A stretch of DNA of 64,000 nucleotides. Source: a bacterium. Lineage in GTDB: Bacteria; Pseudomonadota; Gammaproteobacteria; Pseudomonadales; Moraxellaceae. Positions 1-9,127 of the stretch are shown one piece after another. Made by a program: the position numbers and the translations under genes. The stretch's first letter is position 1. Each line of letters begins with the position of its first letter. The stretch lies in the NCBI GenBank assembly GCA_029945725.1, contig JAQSDB010000008.1:572710-636709 (forward strand), read 5' to 3'. Below the pieces are notes generated by a model that saw only the letters and a list, made by a program, of their open reading frames with translations, was not told where the DNA came from and did not search any database.

Positions 1-2
1 GC

Positions 3-1424
3 CCGTCCGGCATCAGCGCCTGCATCAAGCTGCGGGAACAGGGCATCACCGATATCGTGATGCTGGATCTGGCCAGCCGCATCGGCGGCACCTGGGCGAT
101 GAACGACTACCCCGGCCTGCGCTGTGATGTGCCCAGCGAAATCTACTCACTGGGCTATGCGCCGAACCCGAACTGGAGCCGCAGCTACGCGCCGCAGGAC
201 GAGATCCGGCAATACCTGGACGACGTGGCGCACCAGTTCGGCATCGTTGGCCATATCCGCCTCAACACCGCCGTCACCGATGCGCGCTGGGACACCGCAT
301 CCCTGCGCTGGCTCGTCACCACCGCAGGCGGCGAGGTGTACTCGGCGCGGGTTTTCATACCGGCCTCCGGCTTTATCGGCGAGGCGGAAATGCCTTCCTT
401 TCCGGGCCAGGAGAAATTCCGCGGCACCATTTTCCATTCCGGCATGTGGAATCACGAACACGATCTGCGCGGCGAGCGTGTGGCCGTGATCGGCTGCGGC
501 GCTTCCGCCATCCAGTTCCTGCCGGCAATACAGCCGCTCGTGAAGAAGCTCATCAGCTTTCAGCGCACGCCTTCCTGGGTGCTGCCCAAGCTGGACTTTG
601 CCATGCCGAAAATCGTGAGCCGGGTATTCAACCGTGCTCCTGCCCTGCAAAAACTGGTGCGCAACATGACGCTGCTGGGCTTTGAGCCCTCACTGCCACT
701 CTTCATGAACGAGCGCGTGCTGCGCGCCGCCGCGCATCCCCTCGGCATCTTCAATATCAATCGCTCCATCAGCGATCCTGAGATGCGCGAAAAACTGACG
801 CCGCATCACACGCTGGGCTGCAAGCGCCCGCTGCTGTCCAATGACTGGTATGAGGCGCTGGCCAAACCCAATGTGGAGGTACTTTTTCAGGGCCTGTCGC
901 ACATTACCGAAACCGGCGTGGTGGCTGAAGACGGCAGCGAATACGAAGTGGACACGATTATTTTCGGCACCGGCTATGCCGTGGCTGAGCCCGCCATCTA
1001 CCGCATCATCAAGGGTGCCGACGGCCGCTCCCTGAGCGAAACGTGGCAGGGCGAACCCCGCGCCTATCAGGGCATGGCGATTCACGGCTTCCCCAACATG
1101 TTCATGATGCTCGGCCCCAATTCGCACAATATCCAGGGCTCGGTGATGTGGACGGCAGAACATCAGGCCACCTACATCGCCAGTGCCGTGAAGCTGGCCT
1201 TCACGACCGGCATCAGCCGTTTCGAGGTCAAAAAGCCGGTGCAGGACGCGTTCAACAGCCGCATCGACAAACTGCTGAAGCGCATGCCGATTCGTCCTGA
1301 TGTCTGCAAAAGCTATTACCTCGATGAAGGCGGCCGCAATCATTTTGTCTGGCCGGAATACGGCGTGGTGATCAAGCACAAACTGCATAATTTCAAGATT
1401 GCGGATTACAGCACGCGTCCATAA
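3..1424 (+). CDS. Baeyer-Villiger/FMO-type flavin monooxygenase, 5' partial
   Basis: NAD(P)H- and FAD-dependent monooxygenase, probably inserting oxygen next to a carbonyl. The reading frame is open to the window edge and begins with PSGIS, the tail of the N-terminal FAD-binding GxGPSG motif, so the ATG at 57 is internal and the gene starts outside the window. Visible features are GGTW, the second Rossmann motif GCGASA, and FRGTIFHSGMWN, which fits the Baeyer-Villiger fingerprint FxGxxxHxxxW(P/D) except for Asn at the last position. The family is usually about 480-550 residues, so little is missing. An SRPBCC protein, an SDR and an esterase follow on the same strand, as expected of a ketone-degrading set. 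The family is clear; the substrate is unknown. Confidence 0.9.
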   Translation, partial: PSGISACIKLREQGITDIVMLDLASRIGGTWAMNDYPGLRCDVPSEIYSLGYAPNPNWSRSYAPQDEIRQYLDDVAHQFGIVGHIRLNTAVTDARWDTASLRWLVTTAGGEVYSARVFIPASGFIGEAEMPSFPGQEKFRGTIFHSGMWNHEHDLRGERVAVIGCGASAIQFLPAIQPLVKKLISFQRTPSWVLPKLDFAMPKIVSRVFNRAPALQKLVRNMTLLGFEPSLPLFMNERVLRAAAHPLGIFNINRSISDPEMREKLTPHHTLGCKRPLLSNDWYEALAKPNVEVLFQGLSHITETGVVAEDGSEYEVDTIIFGTGYAVAEPAIYRIIKGADGRSLSETWQGEPRAYQGMAIHGFPNMFMMLGPNSHNIQGSVMWTAEHQATYIASAVKLAFTTGISRFEVKKPVQDAFNSRIDKLLKRMPIRPDVCKSYYLDEGGRNHFVWPEYGVVIKHKLHNFKIADYSTRP

Positions 1425-1490
1425 CTACGGACGCATTACCCTGCCGGGAACTCCCTTCCCTGCATCACCCGAAAAGAACCGGAGCAACAC

Positions 1491-1907
1491 GTGGCCAGAT
1501 ACACCGTTGAAGTGGCACAGGATTATCGTCAGCCGGTAGAGGCCGTCTTCCAGAAACTGTCGGATCACAACCAGCTCGGCAAGGTGCTGGGCATTCCGGT
1601 CAAGCGCGTGGTCAACGGCAAGACCGACATCAATGGCGCCGGCTCCGTTCGCCGCATGGGCCTGTGGCCGGTGACCGTGGAAGAAACCGTGGTTGCCGTG
1701 GTGCCGAACCAGTCCATTGCCTACCGCATCAGCAAGGGTGGCGCGCCGCTGAAAAACCATAGCGGCGCTCTCTCTTTCAGCAGCACCGCACAAGGCTCGC
1801 GCGTTACCTGGACGATCAATTTTGATTCATCGCTGCCGGTGATTGGTGCTGTCGTCAAGCAGGTGCTGACGCAGGGTCTGCGCATGGGCCTCAAGCGCAT
1901 CAAATAA
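1491..1907 (+). CDS. SRPBCC-family (START-like) protein
   Basis: Small soluble protein of 138 residues with the look of the SRPBCC/polyketide-cyclase fold: an N-terminal strand (YTVEVAQDYRQPVEAVFQKLSD), a mid-protein IxGAGSVRRM segment, and a C-terminal helix with GLRMGLKRIK. These proteins bind hydrophobic ligands in a deep cavity. The start is GTG at 1491 behind GGAG; no in-frame ATG gives a full-length domain. It lies 66 bp after the monooxygenase and 129 bp before the SDR, so it may bind or deliver their hydrophobic substrate; that role is inference from position. Confidence 0.75.
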   Translation: MARYTVEVAQDYRQPVEAVFQKLSDHNQLGKVLGIPVKRVVNGKTDINGAGSVRRMGLWPVTVEETVVAVVPNQSIAYRISKGGAPLKNHSGALSFSSTAQGSRVTWTINFDSSLPVIGAVVKQVLTQGLRMGLKRIK

Positions 1908-2036
1908 AATCAGCGGCGTTTTTTTTGGATGAGGCTGCGATGCGTGCATCTCGCTTCACCCATGCCGTGCAGCCGCACTCATGCAGTAACACTGCCTGCG
2001 CAGGCCGGACCTGTGCAAGCCCTGACGGAGAACACG

Positions 2037-2891
2037 ATGGCAAGTTCCAGACCTCTTGATCTTGATGGCGCCGTGGTCGCCGTAACGGGTGGCGCGCGCG
2101 GCATTGGCCTGGCGATCACCAAAGCCATGCAGGCTGCCGGTGCGCGCGTATGCATTGGCGATGTGGATGTGGAACTGGCGCAAGCCGAAGCAAAACGCCT
2201 TGGTGTGCACGCGGAAAAACTCGATGTGCGCCAGCGCGAATCCTTCGCCGCCTTTCTCGATGCCACACGCCAGGCACTGGGCCCGATTGATGTGCTGGTG
2301 AACAACGCCGGCATCATGCCCATGGGCGCCTTCACGCAGGAAGATCCGGCACTCGTTGATGCACAGATCGACATCAATTTCCGCGGCGTGATTTACGGCA
2401 TGCAGCTCGCGCTGCCGGACATGCTGTCGCGCGGGCGCGGCCACATCGTGAACATTGCCTCACTGGCCGGACGCTTTGCGGTTCCCGGTGCGGCGGTGTA
2501 CACCGGCACCAAATACGCCGTGGTCGGCATGACGGAAGCGGTCGCTGCAGAAAATCGTGATTCCGGCGTCAGCTTCACCACCATCATGCCCTCGAAAGTC
2601 ATGACCGAACTGGCTTCCGGCACCGACGATGCCGGTCGCGGCATTCCTGCCGTCACTCCGGAAGACGTTGCCGACGCCGTGGTGAATGCGATCCGGCATC
2701 CGCGCCTGATGGTGGCGGTGCCGGACTATCTGCAAACCGCGCACGCACTTTATGGTCTGGTGCCGGGCTGGCTGCAGGAACGCGGCCGTCGTTTGCTCGG
2801 TGACAACCGCATCCTGACCAGCCTCGACATCAAGGCGCGCGGCGCCTATGACAAACGCCTTGCGGCGCTGTCCGCAAAATCCGACACCTGA
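2037..2891 (+). CDS. Short-chain dehydrogenase/reductase (SDR)
   Basis: Classical NAD(P)-dependent SDR of 284 residues, interconverting an alcohol and a ketone. TGGARGIG (residues 17-24) is the nucleotide-binding TGxxxGxG motif, NNAG is at 89-92, and the catalytic triad is Ser142, Tyr155 and Lys159 (YTGTK). GDVD after the second strand (Asp42) favours NAD over NADP. An upstream in-frame ATG at 1929 exists, but GGAG lies seven bases before the ATG at 2037 and the family motif then falls at the usual place. The hydrolase starts 18 bp after its stop. It probably makes or removes the ketone used by the neighbouring monooxygenase (inference). Confidence 0.9.
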   Translation: MASSRPLDLDGAVVAVTGGARGIGLAITKAMQAAGARVCIGDVDVELAQAEAKRLGVHAEKLDVRQRESFAAFLDATRQALGPIDVLVNNAGIMPMGAFTQEDPALVDAQIDINFRGVIYGMQLALPDMLSRGRGHIVNIASLAGRFAVPGAAVYTGTKYAVVGMTEAVAAENRDSGVSFTTIMPSKVMTELASGTDDAGRGIPAVTPEDVADAVVNAIRHPRLMVAVPDYLQTAHALYGLVPGWLQERGRRLLGDNRILTSLDIKARGAYDKRLAALSAKSDT

Positions 2892-2909
2892 ACCAGCGAG
2901 AACCTGCGC

Positions 2910-3878
2910 ATGAGCCTGAAAGAAAACATTTCCCGTCGCGTCATCAAGGCCGGCCTGCGCCTGTCGTTCAAGCTGCCGAGCCTGCTGCCCCTGCCCATTG
3001 CGGCACTGCGCATCGGCATGGAACAGGGCGCACAGCTTTTTCCCGTGCGCAAGGATGTGCACATTGAACAGATCAGCCTCGGTGGCATACGTACCGAGCG
3101 CCTGAGCACGGCGCAAAAAACCGACGCCGCCAGCTCAACCGTGATCCTGCATTTTCACGGCGGCGCCTTCATGGCCGGCTCACCGAAAACCCATCGCGCC
3201 ATGGGCGCCGAATTCGCTGCGCGCGCCAACGCCGTGGTGTACATGCTGGATTACCGGCTCGCTCCCGAACACGCCTATCCCGCCGCCCTTGATGACGGCC
3301 TTGCGGCTTACCAGGCGCTGCTGGCCCAGGGTTATGCACCGCAGCATATTGTCTTCGGCGGTGATTCCGGCGGTTGCGCGCACATTCTCAACCTGGCCAT
3401 GGCCCTGCGTGAAAAAGGGCTGCCGCTGCCTGCTGCGCTCGTCCTGATATCGCCGTATATCGACATCACGCTGAGCACCGGTTCCGTCACCACCTTCAAG
3501 GCGCGCGATCCGATGGTGACGGCGCACGCCCTGCACCGCGGCTCCGAAGGGTATCGCGGCGCGATTCCCGCCGGCGATGCACGCGTGTCGCCGCTGTTTG
3601 CCGACCTGCACGGCCTGCCACCGATGCTGGTGCAGGCCGGCGGCGAAGAAATCCTGCTCGACGATGCCCTGCGCCTGCTCGAACGCGGCCGTGCCGCCGG
3701 CGTCAGCGTGGACTGCCGGATTTACGAGGGCATGTGGCACAACTTCCAGATGTTCAGCCACTATCTGGAAACCGCTGATCGCGCCATCGATGAAATATCG
3801 TACTTCGTGCGCCAGTACACGGCAGAAGCCGCGCCGCGCATTCACGGCGTCGCCAGGGCGGCACGCGGGACGAAGTAA
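2910..3878 (+). CDS. Alpha/beta hydrolase, HSL-type esterase
   Basis: Esterase/lipase of the hormone-sensitive-lipase group, 322 residues. HGGAF (83-87) is the oxyanion-hole HGGG-type motif and GDSGG (151-155) holds the nucleophile Ser153. YRLAPEHAYPAALDD is the usual downstream signature; the acid sits in QAGGEEILLDD and the catalytic His in EGMWHNFQ. It is the last gene of the co-directional set from the window start and is followed by two hairpin terminators. In known Baeyer-Villiger pathways an esterase of this kind cleaves the ester the monooxygenase makes; the same role is likely here but not proven. Confidence 0.9.
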   Translation: MSLKENISRRVIKAGLRLSFKLPSLLPLPIAALRIGMEQGAQLFPVRKDVHIEQISLGGIRTERLSTAQKTDAASSTVILHFHGGAFMAGSPKTHRAMGAEFAARANAVVYMLDYRLAPEHAYPAALDDGLAAYQALLAQGYAPQHIVFGGDSGGCAHILNLAMALREKGLPLPAALVLISPYIDITLSTGSVTTFKARDPMVTAHALHRGSEGYRGAIPAGDARVSPLFADLHGLPPMLVQAGGEEILLDDALRLLERGRAAGVSVDCRIYEGMWHNFQMFSHYLETADRAIDEISYFVRQYTAEAAPRIHGVARAARGTK

Positions 3879-3892
3879 TCAGGAAAACCCCG

Positions 3893-3921
3893 GCGGCAGG
3901 AATGTTTTCTGCCGCTTTTTT
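3893..3921 (+). terminator. Rho-independent terminator after the esterase
   Basis: A 7-bp stem (gcggcag / ctgccgc) with a 9-base loop, followed directly by six T residues, 14 bp after the esterase stop. Confidence 0.8.
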
Positions 3922-3929
3922 ACCCCCAT

Positions 3930-3959
3930 AAAAAAATCCCGCAACTGCGGGATTTTTTT
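3930..3959. terminator. Bidirectional terminator between convergent genes
   Basis: A perfect 14-bp inverted repeat (seven A, tcccgca / tgcggga, seven T) with a 2-base loop. It has T-runs on both strands and lies between the esterase and the convergent lipoprotein gene, so it can serve both. Confidence 0.85.
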
Positions 3960-3973
3960 ATGGTTACAGCAGA

Positions 3974-5632
3974 TCAGATCGAGGGTGTACTAGCAGGACA
4001 GTACCATTGATGAAAACCCGCCACGTCGTACCACTGTATACCCGTTCCCTGTACAGGCTCGCCATATTTCCTCGAACCACGAGAGAATTCCGCCCAAGGG
4101 GAATTAAAAAGCGTGTCATCAAAAACCGGTGACCCATACATAAAATCCTCAGTAATAGACGGATTCTGACCACTCAAGTTGGGAGTGCTCATGTTCAGAT
4201 AGTTGTAGACGCCATGCGTGTAACTCTTAAAGCCATCAAGCTTCTGGGGCAGCATCACACCATTGAATACCAGGTAAGTCGGGAAGACCGATACGATGGC
4301 GTCAGGCTGGTTTCCCAGGCAGGTGTAATCTGCCTGCGGCATCATGCGGGTGAATGGCGGAATGGGCGGATTGAGCTCGCCACGCGTGAACACCGTAGTG
4401 CACTGATAGGCCGTTCCTTGCAGCTTCATCACCACACTGCCGGAGGCAGAGGCCGTCACTTCATCATCTGGAACGGTATCGTAATACGGAGCGTTGTAGA
4501 CCAGATGCCCGCTACGCGCCATGAATCCCTTGCCGGTTTCCTTGATGAAATACTGGTAATCCACAACAGACTCCCACTCCGGTTCGCTGTGCTTGCCAAG
4601 CCAGGCGACACCGTGCGGGCCCGTGAGCGCCACTTCGCCTGTCGTCAGCACGCGCATCTGCGTCGGCGAACTGTCACCCTCGCAGCTCAGCACATAGGTG
4701 CCGGCAAATTCATCGCCGATTTCCTGATCGGGGGTCAGGTCGTTGCGCACATAGAAATTGCCTTGATAGGTAGATTGCACCGCCAGATTGCCGCCAGGGC
4801 GGAAGAACGGTGAATGCAGGGCGCCATCAGGGCTGTTGTCATCCAGCACACCATCGGAGAAATCGCTGGCGAGATCATCGATCAGCGCCAGCAAAGGGCT
4901 GCATGCCGAATCGCCCAGACAGGGCAGATTGTTTTCTATCGCCCGGATATAGGCGTAACGCGAAAGGCCGGCGAGAAAGATGGCATAACGGCCCGGAGCA
5001 TCCGTACGCTGCAGGAGGTCGTTGCCGTCCGCCGGCACCACGGGATCAAGCACCGAGGGAATTTCAGTCGGCAATACTTCCGTGCCATCCGTGCCAATGC
5101 TCTCCGGCACCCTGGCCAGCCAGTCCGCCAGTTCGCTGTTTGCCTGATTGATGAAAGTGGCGGTCAGCGCACCGCCGTCGGCCAGATGCAGCGCACGGCG
5201 ATAGGCAATTTCGGTGAGCGCCGTTACCGCCATCTGCGTGCGACCTTCGGCACTGACCGCATGCAGCACGGTGCTGGCCGGCAGCGGCAACCACGTATCC
5301 ATGCCTTCATCATAATAAGTGGCGCCGGGACCGCCGCGCAGCTCGACAATGAAACCCTTGCCCTGCAGATCAACCGGCAGGTCAATCAGGCCGCTGTCGT
5401 CCATGGCACCACTCGCCAGCTCCTGCCCGGCAAGATCAAGCACGCGCAGGCTGGCATGACGCACCAGACCCAGCGACGGACTGACCGCCAGTGAAGTTCC
5501 CGGCACTCCACTTCCGCCAGTGCCAGTGCCGCCGGTACTGCTGGTGGTAGTGCCGCCACCGCCGCAAGCAGACAGTGCCAGCCCCAGAGCCAGCAGTGCA
5601 GCACATTTGAATAAGGGTTTGATTGTTGTCAT
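3974..5632 (-). CDS. Lipoprotein of unknown function
   Basis: Predicted lipoprotein of 552 residues. The start at 5632 gives a clean signal peptide ending in the lipobox LALSAC (Cys23), followed by a flexible tether rich in Gly, Thr and Ser. The longer frame, from 5695, would put some 20 hydrophilic residues in front of the signal. The mature part has no domain I recognise; two close cysteine pairs around residues 250-260 and 330-450 could form disulfides. The gene is convergent with the esterase and divergent from the MHS transporter. Lipidation and export are well supported; the function is unknown. Confidence 0.8.
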   Translation of the reverse strand: MTTIKPLFKCAALLALGLALSACGGGGTTTSSTGGTGTGGSGVPGTSLAVSPSLGLVRHASLRVLDLAGQELASGAMDDSGLIDLPVDLQGKGFIVELRGGPGATYYDEGMDTWLPLPASTVLHAVSAEGRTQMAVTALTEIAYRRALHLADGGALTATFINQANSELADWLARVPESIGTDGTEVLPTEIPSVLDPVVPADGNDLLQRTDAPGRYAIFLAGLSRYAYIRAIENNLPCLGDSACSPLLALIDDLASDFSDGVLDDNSPDGALHSPFFRPGGNLAVQSTYQGNFYVRNDLTPDQEIGDEFAGTYVLSCEGDSSPTQMRVLTTGEVALTGPHGVAWLGKHSEPEWESVVDYQYFIKETGKGFMARSGHLVYNAPYYDTVPDDEVTASASGSVVMKLQGTAYQCTTVFTRGELNPPIPPFTRMMPQADYTCLGNQPDAIVSVFPTYLVFNGVMLPQKLDGFKSYTHGVYNYLNMSTPNLSGQNPSITEDFMYGSPVFDDTLFNSPWAEFSRGSRKYGEPVQGTGIQWYDVAGFHQWYCPASTPSI

Positions 5633-5757
5633 GAGCAGATAACCGGTCCGTGGAATGCAGCGGATACTACCCCGGCCCGGCGGGATACTCATCAACGGAA
5701 ACTACGCAACGGGCCTGGCCAGCTCGCTGCGCACAGAAAAAACGGCGGGATCATTAA

Positions 5758-5771
5758 CGTGAACATTCACG
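5758..5771. promoter_or_regulatory. Short palindrome in divergent intergenic region
   Basis: cgtgaacattcacg is a 14-base palindrome apart from its two central bases. It lies between the divergent lipoprotein and transporter genes. An operator is possible; chance is not excluded. Confidence 0.3.
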
Positions 5772-5903
5772 CCGGAAACCGGTGCATCACCACGCCTCGT
5801 TAATGGCGTGCACTTTCAGGCCAGGCGTTTTTTCTGCCGGCATGTTAAACAGGGCGGATTCCGGCCTGCCTTGCCAACAATAAGAAATCCACGGGGACCG
5901 CCC

Positions 5904-7208
5904 ATGAAGCACACCTCTTCGCCTGCCAGCGCGACGCCAACCACCGCACCCCGCCAGCATGTGCTGGTGGGCGTTGCCAGCATGGTGGGCACCACCATCG
6001 AGTGGTACGACTTTTTTCTCTATGGCACGGCGGCGGCGCTTATTTTCAACAAGCTGTTCTTTCCGGCCTTTGCGCCGCTCACCGGCACGCTGGCGGCGTT
6101 TGGCACCTATGCCGTCGGCTTTCTCGCGCGCCCGCTGGGCGCGGTCATCTTTGGTCACTATGGCGACCGCATCGGGCGCAAATCCATGCTGCTCGTCACG
6201 CTGCTGCTCATGGGCATACCGACCATGGCCATCGGCCTGATTCCCACCTACCACAGCATTGGTTATGGCGCGGCCGTGCTGCTGGTGCTGATGCGTTTCC
6301 TGCAGGGCATTGCGGTTGGCGGTGAATGGGGCGGTGCCGCGCTCATGGCGGTCGAGCATGCGCCGGCGGGCCGCAAGGCTTTTTACGGCAGCCTGCCGCA
6401 AGCCGGTGTCGGTGCCGGCCTGATTCTTTCCTCGCTGGCGATGGCGGCCGTGGCGCAATTGCCGGAAGCGGATTTCATGAGCTGGGGCTGGCGTCTGCCG
6501 TTTCTGGCCAGCGTGCTCCTGCTCGGCGTCGGCGCCTTCATTCGTGTGAAAGTGGCAGAATCGCCAGCGTTTGAAAACCTGAAAGAAAGCGGCCGGCAGG
6601 TGGACATGCCGGTGCTGGAAATCATTCGCCAGCATCCGCGTGCCGTGCTTACCGTGGCGGGTGCGCGCATGGCAGAGACAACCTGGTTTTATACCGTGGT
6701 GACGTTTTCCCTGACCTTCATCACGCAGCAACTCGCCATGCCGAAAGCGCTGGCACTGAATGCCATTGTCGTCGGTGCCGTGGTGTCACTCTTCACCATT
6801 CCCCTCGCCGGCCATGCCAGCGACCGCTTCGGCGCCCGGCGTATTTTCATGATGGGCGCCGCGCTGGTGTGCGTTGCCGCCGTGATTTTTTTCCGGATGC
6901 TGGAAGCGCGTGATCCCGTGCTGCTGTTTGCGGCCATGATCATGGCCATCGGCGGCGTCTTTCCGCTGCTGTACGCACCCGAATCCGCGCTCTTTGCCGC
7001 GCAGTTTCCGGCCGAAGTGCGCTACAGCGGCATCTCGCTTTCCGTGCAGCTCGCCGGCGCCATCGCGGGTGGCGCTGCCCCCATCGTCGCCGCCGCACTG
7101 CTCGCTGCCGGCCATGGTGATCCCTGGCTGATCTGCGTGTATCTCGCCAGCCTTGCGGTACTGGCGCTGTTCTGTGCCTGGCGATTAAAACCCGCGCACG
7201 GGCAGTGA
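5904..7208 (+). CDS. MFS transporter, metabolite:H+ symporter (MHS) family
   Basis: Inner-membrane proton symporter of 434 residues with about 12 hydrophobic segments. EWYDFFLYG (33-41) at the first membrane segment, FGHYGDRIGRK in the first cytoplasmic loop and RFLQGIAVGGEWGGA are hallmarks of the MHS group (ProP, KgtP and ShiA relatives), which carries organic acids or osmolytes. The start at 5904 follows GGGGA; the upstream in-frame ATG at 5808 would add 32 unlikely residues. The substrate cannot be inferred from context. Confidence 0.9.
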   Translation: MKHTSSPASATPTTAPRQHVLVGVASMVGTTIEWYDFFLYGTAAALIFNKLFFPAFAPLTGTLAAFGTYAVGFLARPLGAVIFGHYGDRIGRKSMLLVTLLLMGIPTMAIGLIPTYHSIGYGAAVLLVLMRFLQGIAVGGEWGGAALMAVEHAPAGRKAFYGSLPQAGVGAGLILSSLAMAAVAQLPEADFMSWGWRLPFLASVLLLGVGAFIRVKVAESPAFENLKESGRQVDMPVLEIIRQHPRAVLTVAGARMAETTWFYTVVTFSLTFITQQLAMPKALALNAIVVGAVVSLFTIPLAGHASDRFGARRIFMMGAALVCVAAVIFFRMLEARDPVLLFAAMIMAIGGVFPLLYAPESALFAAQFPAEVRYSGISLSVQLAGAIAGGAAPIVAAALLAAGHGDPWLICVYLASLAVLALFCAWRLKPAHGQ

Positions 7209-7341
7209 CAACGGTGCGGTGCAAAAAACCCGGAGCCCTTTAAAGTCTGCCGTTTATGCTCGCACTGGATTTCCCATTGCCGGGGTTTTGCCGGACACTT
7301 GCCGCCGCACCGCCCATCAGTCCCCATCAAGCGACCGCACC

Positions 7342-8136
7342 ATGGAAAGCACACCCGCTCCGTCTGCACCCGCCGCCACGGCAGGCAATCTCTACGCGGA
7401 TCTTTCCGCGTATTACGACGGCTTCTGCAACGAGGTGAACTACGCCGAACAGGGCGACTTTGTTGCACGCGCCTTTGCCTGCCTGGCCGAGACCAGCGGC
7501 AGGGATTACCTCGATCTCGCCTGCGGTACCGGCCAGCTGCTGGGCCTGATGCACAACAAAGGGTTTGTCGTAACCGGGCTGGACAACAGCCGGCAGATGC
7601 TGGATGCCTCTGCCCTGCGCTGCCCTTCTGCTGCGCTCATGCTGTGTGATCTCGCCACGTTTGATGTCGATGCCCGCTTCGATCTTGTCAGCTGCTTTCT
7701 CTACTCGATCCATTACAGCCACCCCGTTTCGGCGCTGACAGAAACACTGCGGCGTACCTTCCGTGCCCTGAAGCCCGGCGGCGTTTTCATCTTCGACATG
7801 GTCGACAAGGGCGGCATTGGCGAGCGCGATGTCATCACCCGCCTTGAACAGGGCGATGCGCGCTTCACGTTTTGTTCAGGCTGGCGCTACGACGGCAGCA
7901 GCGAAAGCATGGAGCTGCAGGTGGCGATCCGGCGCGAAGACGATGCGGGCGTGCAGGACTGGAAAGACCATCACCCCATGACCGCCATCAGCATTGAACA
8001 GGTGCGCACGCTGATGCGCGAGGCAGGATTCAGCATCACGATTCTTGAGCGGGATTTCGCCCGGCTCAAGGAGTGGGACGGCAAAAGCCATAACGTGATC
8101 ATGGCGGGCATGAAGCCGCATGCTGGCGCGGAATAA
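7342..8136 (+). CDS. Class I SAM-dependent methyltransferase
   Basis: Soluble methyltransferase of 264 residues. LDLACGTG (57-64) is motif I, the SAM-binding glycine loop; VVTGLDNSRQML carries the acidic motif II residue, and LKPGGVFIFDM is the usual post-II/III strand. Small-molecule methyltransferases of this type act on metabolites, quinones or antibiotics. The start at 7342 is preferred because the extension from 7219 is low-complexity and outside the fold. It lies 133 bp after the transporter and may be transcribed separately. The substrate is unknown. Confidence 0.85.
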   Translation: MESTPAPSAPAATAGNLYADLSAYYDGFCNEVNYAEQGDFVARAFACLAETSGRDYLDLACGTGQLLGLMHNKGFVVTGLDNSRQMLDASALRCPSAALMLCDLATFDVDARFDLVSCFLYSIHYSHPVSALTETLRRTFRALKPGGVFIFDMVDKGGIGERDVITRLEQGDARFTFCSGWRYDGSSESMELQVAIRREDDAGVQDWKDHHPMTAISIEQVRTLMREAGFSITILERDFARLKEWDGKSHNVIMAGMKPHAGAE

Positions 8137-8190
8137 CAGCGGGATTCTGCCGGACACAACACTCTTTTTAATTCGTTTAATGTTGAGGGC

Positions 8191-8309
8191 ATCGCTGGCA
8201 TGGCCCGCTCCTACGCGAAGGAGCTACCCGATAATGTTGTGCCCGCGATCATCACAAAACAGCGACACCCGATGAAACAGCCCCGCAGGAGCGGGCCATG
8301 CCCGCGATC
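8191..8309. repeat. REP-like inverted repeat element, copy 1
   Basis: Two 24-base arms (8191-8214 and 8285-8309) form an inverted repeat with about 22 matching positions, around a core reading catggcccgctccta on the left and its complement on the right. The same arm occurs in perfect form at 16994-17076. The element is intergenic, non-coding and resembles the short extragenic palindromes common in Pseudomonas and Xanthomonas relatives. Confidence 0.75.
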
Positions 8310-8364
8310 AGCATCGAAAACATACCCGCACCGATGCGCAAAGCGGGATTCAGAATTCCTGACG

Positions 8365-8730
8365 CTACATTGAGTGCAGGCCGATCATGTTTCCTTCGGT
8401 ATCAACGATCAGTGCCATGCTCCCGTACTGGCCAATCGAGACCTTCGGCTTCTCGATCCGCCCGCCGTTAGCCGCCGCCCGCTGCGCCTGCACGCCACAA
8501 TCGGCGCAACTGAAATAAACCAGCACGCTGTTCGCACCGGACGGGCATCCGGGAACCTTGATCAGGGCGCCGGAAGCACCGAAGCCTCCGCGCAACGCGG
8601 GAAACGCCCACATCTCGAACTCCGTCCCTTCAAGGCGCGCGAGGCTCACCCCGAAGACCGCCTCGTAAAAAGCCCTGGCCCGATCCATATCCTGAACATG
8701 AATCTCGAACCAGCTGATTGGATTACTCAT
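8365..8730 (-). CDS. VOC-superfamily (glyoxalase-like) protein
   Basis: Protein of 121 residues with the beta-alpha-beta-beta-beta pattern of the vicinal oxygen chelate fold: ISWFEIHVQDMDRARAFYEAVFG at the N-terminus and IGQYGSMALIVDTEGNMIGLHS at the C-terminus. Family members include glyoxalases, dioxygenases and bleomycin-type resistance proteins, and many are uncharacterised. A strong AAGGAG lies eight bases before the ATG. It stands alone between two gaps, so context gives no substrate. Confidence 0.85.
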   Translation of the reverse strand: MSNPISWFEIHVQDMDRARAFYEAVFGVSLARLEGTEFEMWAFPALRGGFGASGALIKVPGCPSGANSVLVYFSCADCGVQAQRAAANGGRIEKPKVSIGQYGSMALIVDTEGNMIGLHSM

Positions 8731-9127
8731 CGCACTTCACTCCTTCGTATAAACAAGATATTCGGCCTGTCGTTGAAATAAAAAACAAATGATCCCTGAC
8801 CATTCTGGTTGCACCGATTGGACTGCAAAGCCCGACATGGACAGACATAACAGCCTGCGTGCATTTTCATCAAGCCCGATGCGTTGGGCTTTTCAGCCCA
8901 AGCTGCAAATACTGCTGCCCGGGAAAGGATTTCCGGTGCTGGCGGCCAGCTGCCTGTCGATGAGGGAATACCCGCCGAAATGGCAAGCCCGTAGCGGCAT
9001 CATGGCAAGTGAACCTGAGCCGCACCACGGTGTCCTGCGGCTTCTACGCATTGAGTGCGCCTCTGGCAAATGAAACAATCCGGCCCGCCTATTCCCCCAT
9101 CAAAACAACAACTTCCGGAATTCCCCC
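8731..9127. other. Intergenic stretch without a convincing gene
   Basis: About 400 bp between divergent genes. An open frame of 94 codons at 8789-9073 has no ribosome binding site, no recognisable domain and atypical composition, so it is not called. A small hairpin (ttgggct / agcccaa, 8884-8901) is present without a T-run. Promoters of both flanking genes should lie here. Confidence 0.6.

Noticed and set aside
8789-9073. Possible small gene of 94 codons
   Set aside because: No ribosome binding site, no family, composition unlike neighbours.
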